Shown: positions 24,001-36,960 of the stretch, one piece after another
Layout: each line of letters begins with the position of its first letter
Numbering within the stretch: the stretch's first letter is position 1
Origin: Pelecanus crispus
Taxonomy: Eukaryota; Chordata; Aves; Pelecaniformes; Pelecanidae
Assembly (NCBI RefSeq): GCF_030463565.1
Contig: NC_134660.1
Location: 813,501-877,500 of the forward strand
DNA: 64,000 nucleotides
Reading direction: 5' to 3'
Position numbers and translations under genes: made by a program
The notes under the pieces: model-generated
What the model was told of the DNA's origin: nothing
The model's input: the letters and a program-made list of their open reading frames with translations, nothing else
The model's database searches: none

Positions 24001-27000
24001 GCGAACTGCTTTCTGCCTGCAGGTTGCCCTTCGTTTCGTGGGGTCTGGAGCAGGGATCCGGAGCAGAGCTCTGCTGTTTGATTTGCTTTGCAAAGACAAC
24101 CAAAAGGTGTTAAGTGCTTGTAATGTGAGTATGAACATGACTCTGCTGGTGTGCAGTCACTGGCTTGTTCAACACTTTCTAAAGCGCAAGCTTTTGGGAT
24201 CCGGGCACCAAAACCCCTTAACATCATTGCATTTGTCCAGGATGTGATGTGAAAGATCCCACCCTGACACAGGTCATGGTTGTCTTTTTTTTTTTTTTTT
24301 TCCCCTTAACTTACCACTCACTCAATTATTCTGTCTTCTTTTATCCCTTTTTATCCCCTTTTATCCTCTGTTAGAATAAACCTTGCATGCTCCAGGTGCT
24401 GGAGCAGGAGCAGACGCTGGATGTGCGGAGGGGTTGGGTTCCCACAGCCCAGCCACCGCCTTCCCCGCTCAGGGGCCTTTATCGGACGCTGCAAAACAAA
24501 CAAACAAACTAATGGAGGAAACCAAAGCCCAGAGGGCAAAGAGGGAAGGGATGAGGAGGAGGCTGCACTGGCAGAATATAGATTTCTTTCTCGCATCTTC
24601 TAAAGATCTTCGGTTGGTCGGTGTTAGCATACGATCCCGGAGGGACTCTCGTTTTTCCAAGGGCTGCTATCACTGCGTGGGATCCACGGTTGCTTCTGGT
24701 TGTTGCATTGCTCCAGAAGGCTGAAGCAAAAGGGCACGTCCCAAACGCGTGCGAGCGTGGCTCGGTGGCCTTACGCCCCCGGCAGCCGTGCGGGCAGCTT
24801 TCCTTTTGCCAGGTTCATCCCGGAGCTTTTTTGCTGTTGTTTTCTTGTTTATCGATGGAAGCAGAGGTCTGGGTTGCTTCCTTTCATCTTTCTTATTGCT
24901 CTGCTCCCCGCCAGGGACAGGCAGGATTTATTGCTGATCCTCTGTTCTGTTTTTGCCTCCTAACATCTGTGTTAACTCTTCCCTTGGCCATCAGGAACAG
25001 CGTGGCTGGCCCCACGCCGGCTCTGCGGAGCTTCAGCCTGGGCAAACGCTTCGGGGCCGAGCTCGGAGGCGAGCGGGTGACGGCGCTGAGTGTTTTGCCA
25101 CATTGCAGCGCTGGGTAGGGTGTCCGTGTCACTGGACAGGAGAGGTGTGCTCCTCCTCCGAGGGCGTACAGCGCTCATGAGTTGTGCTTTACCTATCAGG
25201 CTTTCCCACGCTGTTGTCCCATCCGTCCTGTCCCCGTATTTACCTGCCACCCCCAGGCTGGGACCTCTGCCAAGAAGAAAGGAGATATTCGTGTCAGCAA
25301 GCCCCGGTCACTGCCATGAGAGCGCGGACAGATGGAGCAGATCAGCTCCGGTTTGCTCTCCAGAAGCTGCTGTAGCTGCCGGGACCAAACGCCATGTCAG
25401 CGTCTCCGCCGGGAGCTCTCGGCTGGGCTGTATTTGATGCTACTTCTCGTGCGGGCACCACGGTGTTTCCGTGGGTTTGGGAAGCCAGTCTGCTTGCTAA
25501 GAGCCAAAGTTTCCAAATGGAAACCCTGGGCTGCTCCCCAGTGATGTTGTTTTATTGGTTTTGAAGACTTAAACTCTTTGCTGGAAATATCGGGGCATCT
25601 TTAAAGATCCCCACGAGTCCTGCCTGGGGTAATGCACTCATTTCTACTGGGTTTCTCCTTCTGCTGCAGTGGAGGGAGGGAAGCTTTCTCTTTACCCTGC
25701 TCTTAGGTGACTGGTGTGATAATTAGGTCTAAATTGATTCAAAGCATTTCCTGTAAGTCTCTAGGGAATAAATTTCCCAGATCAATGGATGTCACTAGCA
25801 GTGGCTGGAAATCCTGCTGCCCTAAGCAGGGCTCGGAGGAGTGTTTTATTGAATCTTCAATGCCTCCCACTTGTCCCAATTAATCCTGGTTTGAGCAAGG
25901 ATCCCCGTTTTTCCTGGGTGCTGATGCTCTGGGCACGGATCCCCGTGATCTGATGAGTAGCACTAAACCAAGATTTGGGTACCCGGCGGGTGCGGGTGCT
26001 GCCGTAGCCTCTCTGTCCCCATCACGCGGTGGCTGGTGGCAGAAGGGGGCTGGGTTTTGGGCAGGCGCAAGGGGTGCCGTGCTATCTGCGCACAGGAGCT
26101 TGTCCATCCTGCCTCCTGCCTCTCCAATTGAAGCTAAAATCCAGCAAAATCTCTTTTATGCAAAGCATCTGTTGAACCAGATCCAGCTCTGAGTGCAATG
26201 AAGCATTTTTTTGGTACCTTTGAGGCATTTCCACATGTCCTACCGCACATCCCAAAACCTCCCAACCCTCCCCCAAAGATCCCCTCTCCTTCTGGCCTTG
26301 CTTGCTGCTTTTCTGCACAGTCCCACGGGCAGGTTTGGGGAGTTTGCCCCCGCCAACTGTGGTACCGGGGTGTGAAGGGCTGCAAACCAGCGCTGAGGTT
26401 TCCCAGGGATGTTTCCTGCCACCCCCAAGGTCCCAGTTTAAATCACTTAGAAACCAGAGATGCTTTGGGTGCAAAAAAATCTCCCGGGGTTCCCAAGCAC
26501 ATCCCTGCTGCTCTGTTCCTGTGCCTGGCTGCTGCAAAACACAAGCCTTTTCCGAATGAACTGGGGCAGGAAGAGGATCTGGGGAAATATCCCTCCTGAA
26601 AACCAAATGAATCCCATTAAATTTGCTGCCTCTAGATCCTGTCCCGCTCGATCCAAAGCTGCTCCCTCCAGAGCTCAGACCCATGGCTGGAGATTTATCA
26701 GCTCTTGGACGCAGCTCTCTCCTGTAATGTGTCTTCCAGGGGCTATTTTACAATGATTTCTTGCCTTCACCTTCTCACCAGCTCTGCGGATGGTGTTTAC
26801 TAAGTGTATTTTAATGTATTCACCTTTCACCTCCTGACTAGACGCGTATTGATCTGATATAGATCCCCGGGAAAGGCTGCGAAGGGGACAGGGAGCTACA
26901 GCCGCCCTGGGCTGGGGAGAGGGGACGGTGGCAGCTGGGGACGAGCCTGTGGCAGGGCTCAGCGTGGAAAAGACAACTGGTTCCTGCACCCTGTCCGTGC

Positions 27001-28976
27001 TAGGAAAGGGGGGCACAAGCCTGAAAATACAGATAATGGCAGTGTTGCTACTGGGGGTGGTGCTGGTGGCAGAAATTCGGGAGAGGAGCTGGGTGCTTGG
27101 TTTCCGCCCTGGCTCTGCGGTGTCCAGCGGGGCATGGCAGGGGCGTTTATCCATGGAATAACTTTTTATCCTGTGGCAGCCCAGAGCTGGTACCTGGTGC
27201 AAGCAAGTCCTTTGGGATGCTGTGTTCACCCAACTGCATCACACGGACCTGTTTGCTCATGGGATGCTGCACCATCCCCTCTTTTCCCAGGCTTAAATGC
27301 TTGGGAAAATGCACCCATGGAGCTGGTTTCTCCAAGATTTTCCTGGAACCAGGGCCAATGTGTCACTGTGCCTGGAGGAGCTCCTGGAGTACTTTTCTTT
27401 ATTCCTTGAGCAGATTTTTTAGATGATTTTTGGGCAAAAATGTTGATGCATGGTGAAGGCAACACAACCAGCGAGGCACCAGTGCACGCGCTGCTATTGC
27501 TGCTGAGCAAAAAACACGTGCAACCATAAACCACAGCCTGGGGAAATGGGCCGTGCTAATCTCAGACCTGAAACTGGGAGCAACGGGAGGTAAGAGGTAA
27601 AAGCTGAGATGTCCCAGCTGTTGCCTGCCTTGCCTTGCTAATCTCACGGGGAAAAGGCATTTCTGTAGGGTCGCGGGAGTGACTTTGCGTCTGAGCTCCT
27701 CGCTGTCCGTGGGGCAGGTGGAGGGCACCGGGACAGCCTCTTTTCAGCAGATTTTTGCCTCTGGGTCTCCTGCAGCCCTCCCCCGTGTCTGCCCGGACTG
27801 CACAGCTGGGCTGCAGCCCCCACAGCCCTTCCCACAGCTTGCTGGGGCCGGGGAAACCTCCTGGCTCCTTTGCTGAGCCGCCTCAGCCCCTTGCCGAGGC
27901 TCCCACGGCCTCAGCGCCGATCGAGCCTCCTTGCTGCAGGGAGCTGGCAGGGAATGCAGAGGGGGAGCGGGCTGTGTATCCCAACACTGTACGATAATCC
28001 ATCTAAAAGAAATGGGATGCAGAACCCAGCGGTGCCGGGCGGCGTCAGGAAAGCGAAGTGATGCTCCAGCAGAGATGGGCCAGGCAGCCGCCCCGCGGGT
28101 GTCCATGGGCCGTTTCCCGGGGGTCTGAGGTGGGAAGGGGGGTCACGGCAGCCCTGCCCCACCCCTGCAGCCCCCCAGGGAGCAGAGGGAGGGGGCTGGG
28201 GGGAGCATGACCTCCTCCAAAGAGCATCCATGCAGGAAAGCATCTGTGAAGCGAGCCCGAAGCTCCTGCAGGATTGCCTGCGCTGAGCACTGAACGGGCA
28301 GCATCATTTGTCCCCAGCTCATTTCCCCCCCTCCCCTTGCTCCAAATTTTCTCTCTCGGGGGGGCAGAGGAGGTAGAAAGCAAAACCCCGAGGTCGTCGG
28401 TGCAAAGGCAGGGTTGGAGGACAGACTGGCTTAAAGGTCATCAAACACATCCCCCCTCTCATTTATTTTTTTGGTAAACAGGAAGCTGGGCTTTCATTTC
28501 ACCCCAAATCTTCACAGAATGTGGCTGTTTTCATAGCAGCTTTTTTTTTTTTTTTCGTTTCGTTGGGAACTGGAGAGTTTGCAGCTGATGGAAAGCAGGG
28601 GACGTGTCAGCTGCTAAAAACTAGAATTATAAGTATATGCAGTGACTTTCACTGAAAACCTAAAACCTCCTCCCAAGGGGAGGGGGGGAGCAGGGATGGA
28701 AAATGGGATAATGTTTCCTCCCATTCCCACTTGTGCCGGTGCTGGACTTTGTTTGGGAAGAGGTGATGATTTACCTGGGGTGATCCCCAGGCTGGGGGCC
28801 CGAGGGCTGATTTATGGAGCAGTAAAACTGAACAGTCTTGTCTTCATCGGTGGTTGGTTTTTCTTTTTTTTTTTTTTTTCCCCCCAGAAAAGCTCATAGA
28901 CATTATCTTCCTTCCAGTAAAAATCCCAACCAAGCAGAAAAGCCCTCCCAGCTACTTGCAGCCTCAGCTGCCCCAC
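18021..28976. other. Intergenic block between NXPH3 and NGFR, part 2
   Basis: No exon or transposon recognised. T-runs occur at 18136-18150, 24285-24301, 28541-28555 and 28864-28879. AT-rich islands with homeodomain-type motifs lie near 19310-19375, 20146-20290, 25690-25810 and 26740-26880. A CpG-dense stretch lies at about 20980-21300. A 327-codon frame across 20461-21444 has low-complexity GC-driven sequence and no recognisable domain. Confidence 0.5.
20146..20290. promoter_or_regulatory. AT-rich island with a perfect POU octamer (possible enhancer)
   Basis: Within otherwise GC-rich DNA, about 145 bp hold AACAAAG (SOX/TCF type), TTATTAATTT, TATTAATCCTGAT (a TAATCC homeodomain site) and an exact octamer ATGCAAAT at 20279-20286. 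The motifs are visible; regulatory function and conservation are inferred. Confidence 0.35.
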
Positions 28977-29416
28977 AAAATACCATCCTGAACCCCGATA
29001 CCCACCGACCAACAGCCCGCAAAATACCATCCTGAACCCCGATACCCACCGACCAACAGCCCGCAAAATACCATCCTGAACCCCGATACCCACCGACCAA
29101 CAGCCCGCAAAATACCATCCTGAACCCCGATACCCACCGACCAACAGCCCACAAAATACCATCCTGAACCCCGATACCCACCGACCAACAGCCCGCAAAA
29201 TACCATCCTGAACCCCGATACCCACCGACCAACAGCCCGCAAAATACCATCCTGAACCCCGATACCCACCGACCAACAGCCCGCAAAATACCATCCTGAA
29301 CCCCGATACCCACCGACCAACAGCCCGCAAAATACCATCCTGAACCCCGATACCCACCGACCAACACCCTGCAAAATACCATCCTGAACCCCGATACCCA
29401 CCAACAAACACCCTGC
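28977..29416. repeat. Minisatellite, 44-bp unit, 10 copies
   Basis: Ten tandem units start at 28977, 29021, 29065, 29109, 29153, 29197, 29241, 29285, 29329 and 29373. Each unit begins AAAATACCATCCTGAACCCC and continues GATACCCACCGACCAACA. Variation sits at unit ends: GCCCGC in most copies, GCCCAC near 29150, and ACCCTGC in the final copies. The last unit also carries CCAACAAACA. The near identity suggests recent expansion. The minus strand is stop-free in all three frames. Confidence 0.97.
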
Positions 29417-32400
29417 ACAGACCCAGCCAGGGTCGCGTTGCCAAAACCCGCTGCCCGGCCGCAGATCCGCAGGGATCCCATGCTGGGGATCGGGTGGTCT
29501 GGCACCCTCCTTGCAACGCCCCGGTGATGGTTAACGGAGCCGCATCCGCCCTCCCGCCCCGACCCCACTCACCTGCATCCCCCCGGGACTCCCCACAGCC
29601 CTGCATCCAGCTGGGGCTGCCGGGAGGGAGCCAGGTGTAGCCAGAGTTTAATTTGTTTTAAATTAATGTGGGAGGTGTGGGGGAGGCTGGAAGGTGAAGG
29701 GAATATTTTCTGGGAAAAATGACCTTCTCGGTTTCTTCGGGAAGCTCTTGCTGCATCCGGGGGGGAGGGAGAGGTCTGCGAGTTCACTTCAATTAGGGGT
29801 AATAAAGCTGTTTTCCTTTCCCCTCGGTCCTAGGCAAGTGTGGCATTGAGGTGGTAATGGGTTTAACCTGCTGCTTGTTCAGGTGAGCCTTCTCCCATCC
29901 CAAATATCCAAAGAGAGCTCGTGGTCAGTGGGAGCCAGACCTGAGGAAAGCCCTGGAGATGCAGGCAGGTACGGTGCAAAGCAGCAGGGTGCTGCTTCTT
30001 CGGGTCCCGTGGTGCTTCTGTTAGCAAACAGGGGAGGAAACTCAAAAAAAAAAAACCCATGAAAAATCTTCCAAGAGGTCTGCAAGTGCAGCGTCAAAAA
30101 TCCCACCATTAGATTTTCCTGGGATAAGACCCCACTGCTGGGGATGGGGATGCATTTTGCCATTTAACTGCTAAGGCTCTTGGAGAGGCTGTTTTGGGGC
30201 GCGTTGGGGGTGCCAGCGCTCGTCACCTCGGGGTCTGCAGGCGGTGGCTCTGCCTGGAAAGCGAAGGGAGCAGGGGGGAGCGGAGCATTTTGGGGGTGCC
30301 ACAAAGGCGTTGGGAGGGGGATGTTCCCAGGCTCTTCTCTGCTCCAGAGAAAAAGCAGGACTTGCCAAAAGGCGGCTTTTTCTCAGCTACAAAGCCAGCC
30401 CGGTGCGGAAAGGTGGGGGTGATGTGGTGTTTGATCAGCGCCAAAAGCTTGCCCGGGGACAGACAGACTGCCAGCCGACGCTTTGCTGCAGCCCCGGGGC
30501 ATCGCGATTTGCTTCCCGGTGGCTCCATCCCCCGTGTCCCGGAGCAGCCCCACATCTGGGGCTAAATCATTCCCATCTGCTTCCCCTCCTTGCAAAGGGA
30601 GGGCTGATCCTGCTGCGGCAGCGCGGTGCTGCCAGCAGCACAGGCCCTGCCAGCTCCCCCGGGACACCGGCCGTGCGGGGACTACGAGCTGAAGTGCCAG
30701 CCTGAACCGTAGATGCCCGCGGGTCCTGGGGGCCGCCGGCGTTCAGCTCCTGCAAGACACCTCGTCTCGCAGCGCCGATGCTTTCCCAGCCCCAGCGTTG
30801 CCCTTTTTTTGTGCATGACCCCGCAGGGACGTGGTGCCATCCCATCCCCACGTACATCAAGCAGCGGAGATGTTTTAGTTAACCGGCGTGCAACAAAAAT
30901 CAGGGAACTGCCTCTCGGCACTGAACGGAAGAGGCAGCGCTGGGAGCAAGCCATCGCTTCCCTGCTGCCCCTAGAAATGCAGGAGCAGGTCCGGATCACG
31001 GTCCCCATCGCATCCCGCTGCCGTGGCCCCACGGGCGGTCAAAGAGGGACGGGGGACAGGGGCTTGTGTCGCTTGAGCCATTTCTTAAGGAAAGAGAAGC
31101 GTGGCAGTGGGCGTCAGGAAATCGGAGGGAAGCGCTGGCCCTGGCTGGGAAGGATTTGCATCCGGAGGCAGGTTGTGTCACGCGCTTTCGGTGCACGTGC
31201 GTTAACCTCGCTCCTGCTTTGTACTCCGGCCATTCGTAGATGGGATGAGTCAGAGGGGCCTGGGAGAGATTTCTCAATTCAGATAAAAATTTTGAGGTCA
31301 TTTTTCAAGTCCCTGCTTTTGTGGCTGTGGAAAATGCTGTGGGAGAAACACAAAACCATGTGAAACTCGTTGAGGTTTCAGCTTTGTTATGAGCACAAAA
31401 CTCGGACCAGATTTCTGCAGGGGCTGTTGCTGCGCTCGCCGCCCTCCCCGCAGCCTGGAAGCCAGAATTAGACCCAGTTTTTTCCCCTTTTCTATTTATT
31501 CACTGCAAACTCTTTGAATGCCTTCTATTTTTGGTGCCTTTCATTTAGCCAAAGAGCAAATTGAGTCACCTGACAGATGAAATATTTTCTTGATAAGACA
31601 CTTCTTTCCCCTTGTTTTGTTCCCCGAGGCTCCCAAGACCGGTCCGTCCCGGCCAGCTGCTGGTCCTCACGGAAATATTTGCTATAACTAAACGTTACAC
31701 AGCTGTTTCTCACTAGGGCATTCTTCAGAGGTGGATTATTTGTCATTCCCCAGCTTAATAATAATAATCTGTTAATGCATTTTTGTCATCCAATGAAGGA
31801 ACAAAATGCTCCCATGTGTTTTTACAGCAACGGTGCTTTTCCACGCATGTAGATGGGGTTCAGGCTCTCCCCGCAGCCTGGCACGACTAAATGCACTAAA
31901 CAACTCCCGCAGCGCCGAGAATGGAGTCTTACAATACAACAGGGTGGGTCAGAAGTGTATTAAAACCGCTGACTAACAAGCATATAAAAGAGACGTAAAA
32001 GGGAAGGGAAAAGTGAACGTTTCCGACATGCTGGTGGCTGTGGGGATCCCCTCCTCTCCCCCCAGTTGTGCTTCCTGGGAATCTTGTGAAAATATTTGTT
32101 TTTAATTCTGCACTGGATCAGACGCTGTCCCACAAACGGGGGAGTTTGCGGTTCCCTCAGTGCACGCTCGATGCTTTGCAGCCGGCGGGCTGTGGGCAGA
32201 TGTCCCCATCCAGATCCAGATGTGCTGCACCGAGCTCTCGCCTCCCCCCTGCTCCGGGGCTCTGCTGGAGCATCCCTCAGGAACAGCTCTGGGGAACAAA
32301 GCCATGCTTTCCGTGGTCGTCAGGTCTCGGATGAAAAGGCGTCGCCCCGCCGTGGTCCCTTCCTCGGGTAGGAGTGGTCCGAGCCCGGTGCCAGCTCCTG

Positions 32401-32946
32401 GCAGCAGCAATGGGGCATTTTGCCCATTTTTGCGTTGTTTCCAGTGTTGCCAGTGCCCCGGCGCCAGGCAGGGGCTGAGGACGAGGGTTCGCCCCGCATC
32501 TCGGCGTAAGGATGCGTTTACAGCTGCCATCAGCCCCCAGACTGCAACGCCTGCGGCATCGCATAGTTATAACCTGGCCCCAGTCCTCCTTGGCAGCCAG
32601 GACGGAGGGCGGGAGCAGGCTGAGCATCTCCGCAGCCATCCGCGCCGGCCAGCGAGAGCCAGCCTCGCTCAGCCCCGGCTGCCGTCCCGGCGGCCGCGGC
32701 AATGCAGGCAGAGCCCTGGCAGAGTCGCGGGTGTGAGCGGGGATGGCTGAGCCCCAGGGTAGTTGGCAGGGTTCCTCGGGAACGCTGGGTCCTCGGCTGC
32801 ATCATACTCCCGGCCAGCGTTTCGGAGCCAAAACTCAAAGGTTTGTCTGCAGTTCCCGGGTCAGTGGCTTTGGTGGGACAGAGGAGCCAGTGGCCAGAGG
32901 CTGGGGAGGGATTTGGAAGCCCTACTTTGAGTTCTTGCTCCACCAG

Positions 32947-32973
32947 AACATGTGGGAGCCGGTCCCACATGTT
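32947..32973. repeat. Short perfect hairpin, 11-bp arms
   Basis: AACATGTGGGA (32947-32957) and TCCCACATGTT (32963-32973) flank GCCGG. Four further complementary positions (32941-32944 with 32976-32979) lie outside a 2x2 mismatch. The E-box-like CATGTG/CACATG is present in both arms. Confidence 0.7.
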
Positions 32974-35541
32974 GGGGTGATGCAAATGCACACATTAAAG
33001 TTTCGGGGACGCTCTGGGAGTGAGGGAGGTCCAGGGGTCACGGCAGCACCTTGGGTGATGGCTGCTGAAGCTGTCCCTGCGACACAAAACTTCAAATGAG
33101 GGGTCAAATTCATCGACCTCAAAACTGCTGGGAGCTGGGGGCAGCGTGTGAATGCAGCGCAGAGCAAGCACCGATGCCAAAATTCGGGCGACTCGCTGTG
33201 CTTCAAGGAAATTAAAAAGCGCTTTCTCCTCTTCTTGCTTATCCAAACGCTCACAGCCTCAGCTGACCTGGTACACTGGGGGAATCGGTATTTGGAGCAG
33301 ACTTGGACTTTGATTTGTTTCTTACAGCTTCCTGTCCTGATGAGAAAGGAAAAGTTATTTTGGGAACCTCATGAATGAAACCCAAGAGGTGACCAAAGCA
33401 TCAGCAGGGCGGGCAGGAGCGGCGGGGGCAGCCAGATACAATATTTCTCCTACCCGCAGGAGAGATGCTCTGGAGGCTGTTTGCCTTTGATTCCTTCTCC
33501 CCACTGCTTCTTGGTGCAATGAAGAGCAATTATCCTTTCCATAAAAGCCTCCTTATTTTAGGGGACTTCCAGTAACTTCAAAGAAGAGGCAGGTTCCTCT
33601 CGGGAACAGAGTCATCCTTTCAGTGGGTTGTCAGGTCTCTGATGAAAAGCACCGTCTAACGCTCACTGCTGGGTGCTGGCCCTCTGCTCTGTCCCCGTAC
33701 CCCTGGCTTTGTTCAAAGCACGCGTCCCCAGAGGAAGATGCTTTCTGTACACGAATCCCACGCTGCAGGAGCCCGTCCCCAACCAGGCTGAGACCAGAAG
33801 CACCGATACCCGCCTCGCACGGAGCAATGGAGATGCCCGCAGCCACGCAGGGATCTGCCGGTATCCCAGTCCTCTGCCATCGAAGGGGCCGGTGGGGGAG
33901 GCATGGAAATGCCTGGCTTTCCAGCTCCCTCGTCCCAGACAAATATTGCTTCTCCTGCTGAGGAAAATGCAGCATTACGGGAGCCAAGTTTGGCTCAGAC
34001 TCAGGATGTCAGAGTGAGTTGGATCGATGCTTTTTTTCCCTCCCCAGCCCCTGTTCTGAGCCTCCAACTGTGTTAAGAAATAACCCTTCCCAAAAGCCAA
34101 GAAACACTGTCGTGGCCGGGGATGCTTTTCATCCCACCCTGGCAGAGCACCGGCCCTGGGCTGCTTGTGCAAGAGCCGAGCGGCATTTTTGGGCTTGTTT
34201 CTTGCAATCAGGAGATGCTTCCCGAGCGCTGAGGGGACTATGAGGGGCAGCTGAGCTCGGGGTTGAGGGCACCGGGTGGGGAGGAGGTGGCCGTGGAGGA
34301 ACTAACCTGTACTTAACCACCGCAGCAAGCACTCTGGGATGCAGCCTGATTCCCAGGGTGCTCCCATCGCCTGGGTTTGAGCTGCTTGGCAAAGCTGCTG
34401 AGCCCGTTGCGGGATGTGATGTGCCGAAGGAGTTCCCACTTCGTCCCCTGCATCCAAAGGGGCAGCACGGCTTGGGGAAGCAAGGGAAAAGCTGCGCGAG
34501 GACCAGGCAAAGGGGAACGGCTGCAGTTTTGCTGCAGCCGGAGCCGCTCCAGACTCTGCTACCCCGTACGGTGGTGGGAGGGAGCGGGTTGAGTTGCAGA
34601 GGCGGAAGGCACCGGAGAAACGCTCTGGTTTTGGGTGCCGAAGGGCAGAGCCTTGTCTACCTGCTGACTCTGACCTTATCTCGCCAGGCAGTCTGCTCAG
34701 GGCAGGGGTTATCTCTGCTCCCCAGGCTGGCGGAGAGGAGATGAAAGCGCCGTGGGCTGGGCCGTGTCCCTCTTTGGGGACCCCAGCCCCCTGCCACCAG
34801 CACCTTTGTCCGCAAGGTAACCGTAGCCGGTGGCAGGGGCAGCCGGCGAGGGAACGAAGCAGGAAGGAGAGGGCAAGATGGGTGTAATTTGGTAACCCAA
34901 CCTCCCCGCTTTTCATCCGGACGAAGGGGGTGATTACAGTCGCCCAGGCTGGGATTACAGCGGGGAGGTGCAGAAAGGTTGGTGACCCACCTTGCCTCCC
35001 CTTCCCCTCCCCCTTGCATCCCCCTCCCTGGGTCCAAGGTGCCCCTGCTCCCCCCCAGCAGCCAGCAAGGTCTGTAACCCCTGCCTATGGCCGGAGGCGA
35101 CTGGAACACCGACTGCCCGGCTTTGTGCTGGTGCTCTGCGGCTTCGGCCAGCCAGTTCCTCCAAGCCCAAACTCCCTGGGTTAAGTCATCACTGCTCCCC
35201 CACCTCCAGAGTTTGGTCTCTATCCCCGGATTTCATAGCCAAACACCCGTATTTTCCTAACATCCATTTTTCTCCCGTATCAGCATCTTCCCTCTCGACC
35301 CAGCTCTAGGGCTTTGCATTCACTCTACCGCAGGGACTGGGTGCAGCGGCCCGGGGGTGATGGGCCGTCAGGGAGTGGGGCGTGGGGGGTGTGGGGATGG
35401 GTAGGAAATCGTGGCAGAAGCCCACAGACCCTCGTTATGGGTTTCTGGCACCCTTAAAGATGCTCCAGTCTGCTAATTGTCTGCATGCAGCCCCGGCTGA
35501 GCTCCGGCTTCCAGCTTGTGCCTCACTCGCCCAGACACAGA

Positions 35542-35568
35542 TGGGAATGGGAATGGGAATGGGAATGG
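35542..35568 (+). repeat. Hexanucleotide microsatellite (TGGGAA)n
   Basis: Four full copies plus a partial fifth copy of TGGGAA. Confidence 0.9.
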
Positions 35569-36769
35569 CCGGGGGGATCCACCGCATCCTCGCGCCATGT
35601 TCGCCAGGGAGAAGGGGGCTGCCGAGCAAAGCAAACCCTGTGTGGGGAACTGCGGGCATCTGCCCCATCGCCCTCCCTGGCAGCCGGGCCGGTCTTGGCA
35701 AAGCCACAGCGATGGCCACGCAGCAGCCACTTTCTCCCAGCATGTCCCATCATCCGTCTGGAATGCCCCTGGCTGTGATTTAACCTCTTGCTACTTGTTT
35801 TGGCCCAAAAAGGCATCCTGCAGCAGATTTCCACACCTCAGGGTACTCCCCAGCTCCATATACCGCTCTGTCTGGGGTTAAGCAGCCCTGAGACCTCCTG
35901 TCCTACCTTACAGCTGGAGATTTGCCCCTTGGTTGCTCCATCCTGCCCTTCTCTGGCACGAGGGGGGACCCAGGACCCATCTCAGGTTTTGCAGCAATCT
36001 GAGCTGCCATGGCCTCCCCTCCGGCTGAGCAGCAGGGGAAGGGTCACATAACCCCGGGGCTGGCGGGGGAGCCCCTCGGGGCTGGTGGGGGAGCCCAGCT
36101 GGCCCCGCTCGCTGCCTGGCCTGGCCAGGAGGCTACCGGGGGGACGGGGAGGAAAAGAGGAGAGGGAGGAGGTGGTGTGGTCGGGGACTGCTTGCTGAAA
36201 GGGATTAAAGGCTCAATCTTGAGTCAAGAGAAGGAAATTAGAATCAAATCAGCTTCTAGCGCCTGCTGGAAATTGGGGCAGGATTTATGACTGGGGTGAG
36301 GTGGGTTGGGGCATCCCACAGCTTCCCCTGAGGGTCCTGGTGGGTGATGAAGGGGGGCACGGTCCCTCCTTGCTCCTCTCCCACTGCTGTGGGGGCCCGA
36401 GGAAGGGCCTGGGCTGGAGGTGACCCCCCTGCTACAGTGACCGATGGGCTCCCTGCTGTCCCTGGACCAAAATATCCCCGGCAGTGCCTGAGCTGGTGGA
36501 CAGGGCAGGAGGTGGAGAGGGAGGGATGGAGAAGGGTGTCAGCACTATGGCCATCTGCAGCCCGCCGCATCCCGCGGGAGCCAGTTTCCCATGGGTGCTG
36601 GGTACAGCTGTTGTGGGGAGGACCAGGATGCCCCAGCACCCTAGGGCAGCACCCGTGGGTGCCACAGGGGTGGCTGGTGGGGGCTCAGAGCTGAATCCCA
36701 GGGGCTGAGCGTGGGCGGGAGCAACGAGGCAGAACACATCACCTGCTGCTCCCTTCTTGTCTCCTCTCT

Positions 36770-36960
36770 GACATTCACACCCTCCTTCTTTCCAAGCAGG
36801 CAGCTGCGTTTGCAAGCCCAGCACCAGGTCCCCCCTCTTCCCTGCTCCCTCCCTCCCCCTCAAATCCTGCATTTCCAAACCTTTCCTGACCCCATTCATC
36901 ACTTCTCTCAGCCTCCATCCTCTTCCTCCTCCCTCTCCCCTTCCCTTTAGTTTTTCCTGC
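36770..36960. repeat. Polypyrimidine-rich tract
   Basis: About 190 bp dominated by C and T on the plus strand (CCCTCTTCCCTGCTCCC type), densest at 36828-36860 and 36905-36955. Low complexity, with no other content seen. Confidence 0.6.

Noticed and set aside
28812-29606. 264-codon minus-strand frame with a 44-residue repeat
   Set aside because: It is produced by the stop-free 44-bp minisatellite. All three frames are open equally, so there is no sign of coding selection.
34932-34960. TGATTACAGTCGCCCAGGCT... resembling primate Alu fragments
   Set aside because: The order of the pieces is not that of an Alu, the stretch is under 30 bp, and the rest of the window is avian-like. Chance resemblance.
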